Shown: positions 54,229 through 64,000 of the stretch, piece after piece | Layout of the letters: each line of letters starts with the position of its first letter | How positions within the stretch are numbered: position 1 is the stretch's first letter | Assembly: GCF_947488515.1 (NCBI RefSeq) | Contig: NZ_CANKZF010000002.1 | Coordinates: 470,294 to 534,293, forward strand | DNA: 64,000 bases | DNA from: an uncultured Nocardioides sp. | GTDB lineage: Bacteria; Actinomycetota; Actinomycetes; Propionibacteriales; Nocardioidaceae | Direction: 5' to 3' | Notes under the pieces: model-generated | What the model saw: only the letters and a program-made list of their open reading frames with translations | Told to the model about the DNA's origin: nothing | Databases searched by the model: none | Made by a program: the position numbers and the translations under genes

Positions 54229-55682
54229 CCCGGCTCAAGGTGCTCGTCCTCGGCGTGCTCGTCACGCTGTTCCTGTCCGCGTGCGAGGCCAGCGTCTACT
54301 CGCTGCCGCTCCCGGGCGGACCCGACGTGGGCGAGGACCCGATGACGGTCAGGGTGGAGTTCGCCGACGTCCTCGACCTGGTACCGCAGTCCACGGTCAA
54401 GGTCAACGACGTGAGCGTCGGCAAGGTGTCCGCCATCGACCTCGAGGGCTACCAGGCCCTCGTCACGCTCGAGATCCAGCGCGACGTGGACCTCCCCGGC
54501 AACGCGGTCGCCGAGCTGCGCCAGACCAGCCTGCTCGGTGAGAAGTTCGTCGAGCTCAGCGCCCCCGACGAAGGTGCGATCGAGTCCCGGCTCCGGGACG
54601 GGGCCGTCATCCCCATCGAGCGTGCCGGTCGCAACCCGGAGGTCGAGGAGGTGCTGGGCGCCCTGAGCCTGCTGCTCAACGGCGGCGGCGTCGCACAGCT
54701 CAAGACCATCACCCAGGAGCTCAACCAGGCCCTCGAGGGCCGCGAGGACTCCGCCCGCTCCGTGCTGCGCAACCTGCGCACCTTCACCGGCCAGCTCGAC
54801 GAGAACAAGACCGACATCGTCGACGCCATCGAGTCCCTCAACCGGCTCGCGCTGGCGGCGGAGAAGCAGCTGCCGACGATCGACAAGGCGCTGGACGAGC
54901 TGCCCAGCGCGCTCGAGTCCATCGACCGCCAGCGCGACGACCTCGTCGAGATGCTCGCGGCCCTCGACCGGCTCTCGTCGGTCGCGGTCGACGTGATCAC
55001 CCGGTCCAAGGGCGCCACCATCACCTCGCTCCAGCGCCTCGACCCGGTGCTGACCCAGCTGGCCGCGTCCGGTGACGACTTCACCAACGCGTTCCACGTC
55101 TTCCTCACCTACCCGTTCGTCGACGAGGTCGTCGGTCGGGACCCCCAGGTGGCGCGCAACCTGCACATGGGCGACTACACCAACCTGTCGATCACCCTCG
55201 ACGTCGACCTGACCGGGATCCCGACGACGATCCCGACCACGTTGCCGACCGAGGCGTGCATCCCGCTGAGCGCCCTGCCGCAGGACGGCCCGCTGCCCGA
55301 CACCAGCAAGCTGTGCCAGGACGCGCTCGACGCGATCAACGACTGCCTCGAGGGCCTGCGCCGCGGCGACGTGGCGGCGTGCGTCGGCCTGCCGGGCTCG
55401 GTGATCAGCGTGGTGTGCCAGCAGTACCCCGTGCCCGGCCTCTGCGGGGGTTCGGGCGACCCGACCGTGCCGCTGCCGACCCCCACGGTGCCGAGCCTCC
55501 CCGTCCCGTCGATCCCGACGATCACCGTTCCCGGCCTGCCCCTTCCCGGGCTGCCCCGGCCCGGGGCGTACCCCGCCGACGCTCCACCCGACAGGGGACG
55601 GGGACCGACGATGGGCGAGCTCGCCGAGGTCTACGACCCCGCGCTCGTGAGCCTCCTCGTCCCGGCGATGGTGACGCGATGA
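54225..55682 (+). CDS. MceE-type lipoprotein
   Basis: 485 aa. Lipobox LSAC with Cys20 makes it the lipid-anchored member, as MceE is in mycobacteria. MCE domain: STVKVNDVSVGKVSAIDL and QTSLLGEKFVELS. The C-terminal 130 residues contain several Cys and a Pro-rich PTVPSLPVPSIPTITVPG tail. It overlaps mceD and mceF. Confidence 0.9.
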   Translation: MTRLKVLVLGVLVTLFLSACEASVYSLPLPGGPDVGEDPMTVRVEFADVLDLVPQSTVKVNDVSVGKVSAIDLEGYQALVTLEIQRDVDLPGNAVAELRQTSLLGEKFVELSAPDEGAIESRLRDGAVIPIERAGRNPEVEEVLGALSLLLNGGGVAQLKTITQELNQALEGREDSARSVLRNLRTFTGQLDENKTDIVDAIESLNRLALAAEKQLPTIDKALDELPSALESIDRQRDDLVEMLAALDRLSSVAVDVITRSKGATITSLQRLDPVLTQLAASGDDFTNAFHVFLTYPFVDEVVGRDPQVARNLHMGDYTNLSITLDVDLTGIPTTIPTTLPTEACIPLSALPQDGPLPDTSKLCQDALDAINDCLEGLRRGDVAACVGLPGSVISVVCQQYPVPGLCGGSGDPTVPLPTPTVPSLPVPSIPTITVPGLPLPGLPRPGAYPADAPPDRGRGPTMGELAEVYDPALVSLLVPAMVTR

Positions 55683-56992
55683 TCACCCGGCGGACCAAGC
55701 TGCAGCTGCTCGTCTTCGCGATCATCACGCTGGTCGGCGTCAGCTTCGTGGGCGCCCGCTACGCGCGGCTCGACCGCCTCGTCATGGACCAGAGCTACGC
55801 CGTGGTGGCGCACTTCGCCGACTCGGGCGGCGCCTTCGCGGGAGCGGAGGTGTCCTACCGCGGGGTGCGCGTGGGCGAGGTGGAGGAGCTCGTCCTCACC
55901 GACGACGGCGTCGACCTCGTGCTCGACATCGACGACGAGCACGACGACATCCCGGCCGACGCGCACGCGCTGGTCGGAAACCGGTCGGCCGTGGGCGAGC
56001 AGTACGTCGAGCTGCAGCCGCAGAGCGACGACGGGCCGTACCTGAAGGACGGCTCGGAGATCGCGCGGGACGTGACGTCGACGCCGATCCAGACCGACAC
56101 CCTGCTGACCCACCTCGACGAGACGGTCCGCAGCGTCGGCCAGGACGACCTGCGCACCGTGACCTCGGAGCTCGGTCTCGCGTTCAACGGAGCCGGCGAC
56201 GACCTGCAGACCATCCTCGACAGCAGCAGCGAGTTCATCACCGCGGCGGAGCAGAACTTCGACGTCACCGTCGATCTGATCCGCGACAGCAACACCGTCC
56301 TCAACGGGCAGATCGACTCCGAGCGCGCGTTCCGCCGCTTCGCGCGGGACCTCTCGGTGTTCTCCACCACGGTGGCGAACCACGACAGCGACCTGCGCCG
56401 CCTGATCGAGGACGGCTCGCTCGGCGCCAACGAGCTGCGCGTCTTCCTCGAGGACAACGAGGTGGAGCTCGGCGACCTCATCAACAACCTGGTGACCACC
56501 GGCGAGATCGTGGTCAAGCACCTCGACGGCATCGAGCAGCTGCTGGTGATCTACCCCTACGTCGTCGAGGGCGGCTACACCGTCGTGTCGAGGTCACCCG
56601 GAACCGGCCTGTACGACGCCCACTTCGGCATGGTGCTGACCCAGGACCCGCACGTGTGCCTGGGTGGCTACGAGGGCACCGACCGCCGCTCGCCCCTCGA
56701 CGGCAGCGACGCCGCGATGAACGAGGGCGCCGGCTGCACCGAGCCCGCCTCGAAGTCGAACGCCCGCGGCGCGCAGAACATCCAGGCGCCCCGCGCTGCC
56801 ACCGGATGGGGTGCCGCGGACTTCGCGTACGACCCGGAGACGGGAGCCGTGACGTCCGACCCCGCGGAGATCGAGCGGCTGACCGGGTCGCGTGCGGCGG
56901 CGCCGCGCACGCTGGGCGAGGACAGCTGGAAGTGGCTCTACCTCGAGCCGTTGCTGGGCGAGGGCGTGACGTCCGGGGCAGCGGGTCGTTGA
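55679..56992 (+). CDS. MceF-type protein
   Basis: 437 aa. Anchor at about 7-24, MCE domain with GAEVSYRGVRVGEVEELVL and NRSAVGEQYVELQP, helical domain, and a C-terminal region ending with two cysteines (HVCLGGYEG, GAGCTEP). It is the last of the six Mce proteins. Confidence 0.9.
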   Translation: MITRRTKLQLLVFAIITLVGVSFVGARYARLDRLVMDQSYAVVAHFADSGGAFAGAEVSYRGVRVGEVEELVLTDDGVDLVLDIDDEHDDIPADAHALVGNRSAVGEQYVELQPQSDDGPYLKDGSEIARDVTSTPIQTDTLLTHLDETVRSVGQDDLRTVTSELGLAFNGAGDDLQTILDSSSEFITAAEQNFDVTVDLIRDSNTVLNGQIDSERAFRRFARDLSVFSTTVANHDSDLRRLIEDGSLGANELRVFLEDNEVELGDLINNLVTTGEIVVKHLDGIEQLLVIYPYVVEGGYTVVSRSPGTGLYDAHFGMVLTQDPHVCLGGYEGTDRRSPLDGSDAAMNEGAGCTEPASKSNARGAQNIQAPRAATGWGAADFAYDPETGAVTSDPAEIERLTGSRAAAPRTLGEDSWKWLYLEPLLGEGVTSGAAGR

Positions 56993-57050
56993 CCCTCCAG
57001 ACCCCTTGGAGGAGGGGTCGCAGCTCCAGACGCAGGTACAGGGAGGGAAC

Positions 57051-57767
57051 ATGTCCGTGCTGACCGACCTCGCCCGACCGGGCGAGTCCGTCGAGACCGG
57101 GTCCGTCGAGACCGGGTCCGTCGGGACCGGGTCCGCCACCCGCTACCCCGAGCGGCCGCCGCGGTGGAGGACCGTCCTCGCCGTCGCGCTCACGCTCGTC
57201 GTCGTGGCCTGCCTCGCCCTGCTCGTCTGGCTGACCGCCGGCGGGCGCGCGAGTGCCGACGGAGGCCTCGACCACTCCGAGGAGCGCGAGCAGGTGATGA
57301 GCCTGACCGACCAGTTCGTGAAGCGGCTCGGCACCTACAGCCCCGACATGCTCGACGACTCCGGGCAGATGCCCGACTACCGCGACCAGGTCCGGGAGGT
57401 GATCACGCCCAAGTTCGCCGCCGACTTCGACAAGGAGGTGGCCACGGCCGAGCAGCTCGTCGCACAGGGGGGGATCACCCGCACCGCGGACGTCTTCGCC
57501 ACCGCCGTGTCCTCCGTCGACGACGACTCCGCCCGGGTGCTGGTCGCCGGAGCGTTCACCGACAGCTACTCGCAGGGCACGGGCAAGCAGGGCTCGGGGC
57601 AGGGCTCGGGGCAGGCACGGACCGTCGACCAGGAGCCGCTGCCGTTCCGCTTCACCGTCGACCTCGTGGTGATCGAGGGGGAGTGGCTCGTCGACGACTT
57701 CACCCCCGTGAGCGCGCCCGCCGAGCCCGGGGCCGGCGACGGCACCACCGAGGGGAGCGCACCGTGA
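57051..57767 (+). CDS. Mce-associated membrane protein 1
   Basis: 238-aa single-span membrane protein: a 40-residue cytoplasmic N-terminus with VETGS repeats, a transmembrane helix (about 42-64) and an exported domain with the Mce-associated ending FTVDLVVIEGEWLVDDFTPV. ATG at 57051 lies behind AGGGAGGG. Such proteins support Mce complexes, possibly as stabilising partners. It overlaps the next gene (GTGA). Confidence 0.8.
   Translation: MSVLTDLARPGESVETGSVETGSVGTGSATRYPERPPRWRTVLAVALTLVVVACLALLVWLTAGGRASADGGLDHSEEREQVMSLTDQFVKRLGTYSPDMLDDSGQMPDYRDQVREVITPKFAADFDKEVATAEQLVAQGGITRTADVFATAVSSVDDDSARVLVAGAFTDSYSQGTGKQGSGQGSGQARTVDQEPLPFRFTVDLVVIEGEWLVDDFTPVSAPAEPGAGDGTTEGSAP
57086..57135 (+). 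repeat. 15-bp tandem repeat in the Mce-associated gene
   Basis: GTCCGTCGAGACCGG in three copies plus 5 bp, encoding SVETG repeats. Confidence 0.85.
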
Positions 57768-58585
57768 GCGACGCACCCTCCTGGTACGACGTCCTCGACG
57801 TGCCGCGCGACGCCTCGAACGACGAGGTCCGCGCCGCCTGGAAGGACCGGATCGCCGACCTCGAGCCGGGCGACCGCCGCTTCGACACCCTCAACCGGGC
57901 CGCGAAGGTGCTCCTCGACCCGCCAGCACGGGAGGCGTACGACGAGACCCTCCCGGAGGCCTCAGCCGAGGCCGAGGTGGCCGACGAGCCCCCGCTGGGC
58001 GAGGAGCGCGCACCGGCGCCCGTCACGAGACCCGCGCGCACGAGGCCCGGCCCCGCCACCCGCCTCCGGCGCCCCCCGACCGCGGAAGCACGCTCGCGAG
58101 CCGTGCCGACCTGGCTCCTGGCCGGGCTGGGCGTCCTGGCGGCCGGTCTGGTGGTCGCGACCGCCTGGACGTGGATGCAGGGCGACGCGGCCGGGGACGA
58201 CTCGGCCGCCCGGGCAGCCCAGGTCGCCGCCGAGCGCGCCGTCGTACCGGTGCTGTCCTACGACTACGAGTCGCTGGAGGCCGACCAGCGGGAGGCCCAG
58301 GCGCTGATGACCGGGGGCTACCGCGAGGAGTACGACAAGCTCTTCACGGTCCTGGAGGACAACGCGCCGCAGACGCAGACGAAGGTCGGCGCCTCGGTCG
58401 TCGCCTCCGGGGTCGTGCGGGCGAGCGAGGACCGGGTGCAGGTGCTGGTCTTCGTGGACCGCCCCACGACCAACAAGCTCAACGCGGAACCGGTGGTCTA
58501 CAAGGACCAGGTGACCGTGTCGATGCAGCGCGTCGACGGCGACTGGCTGGTCGACGACCTGATCACCTCTCCCACCCCGGGGTAG
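57764..58585 (+). CDS. J-domain-like Mce-associated membrane protein 2
   Basis: 273 aa. The N-terminus (SWYDVLDVPRDASNDEVRAA to LLDPPAREAYDE) is shaped like a DnaJ J-domain, but the HPD tripeptide needed to stimulate DnaK is missing (the loop reads ADLEPGDRRFD). A transmembrane helix follows at about 115-137, then an exported Mce-associated domain ending VSMQRVDGDWLVDDLITS. GTG at 57764 overlaps the previous stop. It closes the mce operon. Confidence 0.8.
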   Translation: MSDAPSWYDVLDVPRDASNDEVRAAWKDRIADLEPGDRRFDTLNRAAKVLLDPPAREAYDETLPEASAEAEVADEPPLGEERAPAPVTRPARTRPGPATRLRRPPTAEARSRAVPTWLLAGLGVLAAGLVVATAWTWMQGDAAGDDSAARAAQVAAERAVVPVLSYDYESLEADQREAQALMTGGYREEYDKLFTVLEDNAPQTQTKVGASVVASGVVRASEDRVQVLVFVDRPTTNKLNAEPVVYKDQVTVSMQRVDGDWLVDDLITSPTPG

Positions 58586-58636
58586 GTACGGCGCGGGTGA
58601 CGGTCGGCAGAACGGGGGCGAATCGGCGCGTTCTGC

Positions 58637-58665
58637 TTGACCCGGGGCGGTGTGGCGTTCATAGT
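58637..58665 (+). promoter_or_regulatory. rpoB promoter P1
   Basis: TTGACC (58637-58642), 17-bp spacer, CATAGT (58660-58665), in the 251-bp non-coding region before rpoB. Confidence 0.6.
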
Positions 58666-58711
58666 CATGGCCAACGCGTGGAGTTGACCCTCTGGGAAAT
58701 CGACCCCGCGT

Positions 58712-58740
58712 TTGTGGCGTGTCCTGAGTTGCGCTATCGT
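58712..58740 (+). promoter_or_regulatory. rpoB promoter P2 (possible)
   Basis: TTGTGG (58712-58717), 17 bp, TATCGT (58735-58740), about 95 bp before the start codon. Confidence 0.45.
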
Positions 58741-58836
58741 GTCTCCTTGCGCCTGCCCTCAGATGCCCGACGCCTTCCGGACGGCCGTTGTGGTGGTCGG
58801 CAGCGCCGATCACTCGCTCATCTGTGAGGACACCTC

Positions 58837-62418
<3,582 letters not shown>

Positions 62419-62424
62419 GGTGAC

Positions 62425-62452
62425 GTCCGGGCGGCGCTCGCGCCGCCCGGAC
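62425..62452 (+). terminator. Hairpin in the rpoB-rpoC spacer
   Basis: Perfect 12-bp stem GTCCGGGCGGCG/CGCCGCCCGGAC with loop CTCG, no T-run. It may tune rpoC or be an RNA processing site rather than a full terminator. Confidence 0.55.
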
Positions 62453-62502
62453 TCCCCAGTCCCACAGCTACCTGACTCAAACAGCAACCAAAGGAACACA
62501 TC

Positions 62503-64000
<1,498 letters not shown>

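Overview
The window is GC-rich actinobacterial chromosome, most likely Nocardioides or a close relative in the Propionibacteriales. This rests on codon usage, on the order tRNA-Thr, tRNA-Met, rpmG, hadA/hadB-like genes, tRNA-Trp, secE, nusG, rplK, rplA, rplJ, rplL, (mce), rpoB, rpoC, and on many apparently leaderless genes. The species is inferred, not proven.

Layout. 0-7.8 kb: unlinked metabolic genes (old yellow enzyme, pirin, an MFS transporter fused to a cyclic-nucleotide domain and overlapping a DUF2652 gene, DNA-3-methyladenine glycosylase I, a methyltransferase, an amidase). 7.9-17.6 kb: conserved translation/secretion block with three tRNAs, rpmG, two MaoC-type dehydratases, murB, an adenosine deaminase gene, secE, nusG, L11, L1, L10 and L7/L12, plus a lipoprotein and a DnaB/RecA-fold ATPase. 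17.7-42.8 kb: a choline/glycine betaine catabolic supercluster. 42.8-46.9 kb: an accessory patch (HNH endonuclease, DUF6174, DUF2630, SnoaL-like, phosphotransferase genes, and a decayed gene end). 47.0-58.6 kb: a full mce lipid-import operon (ATPase, two permeases, six Mce proteins, two Mce-associated proteins). 58.6-64 kb: rpoB and the start of rpoC.

The most interesting part is the supercluster. It encodes uptake of choline/betaine-type solutes (BCCT carrier; ProVWX with a double-length ProW), oxidation of choline to glycine betaine (GMC dehydrogenase, betaine aldehyde dehydrogenase), and then a cobalamin route usually associated with anaerobes: an MttB/MtgB-like methyltransferase lacking pyrrolysine, a corrinoid protein, a methylcobalamin:tetrahydrofolate methyltransferase, a RACo-like ASKHA/2Fe-2S reactivator and a DUF1638 protein. 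MetF can oxidise the resulting methyl-THF; a dimethylglycine/sarcosine dehydrogenase with its own EtfBA can take the remaining methyls; PurU and Fhs handle formyl-THF and formate. No betaine monooxygenase or betaine-homocysteine methyltransferase is present, so the corrinoid system is the only visible way from betaine to dimethylglycine. FolD is not in the window.

Two IclR regulators sit in the cluster and two kinds of operator can be read. One is a 30-bp palindrome between iclR1 and the methyltransferase gene. The other is a 17-bp palindrome, GTTGCG-N5-CGCAAC, that occurs as pairs spaced exactly 19 bp apart in front of metF, iclR2/purU, the aldehyde dehydrogenase, the BCCT carrier and the dimethylglycine dehydrogenase. 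This points to one regulon tying scattered transcription units into a single pathway. A 72-bp tandem hairpin repeat array separates the convergent methyltransferase and fhs genes.
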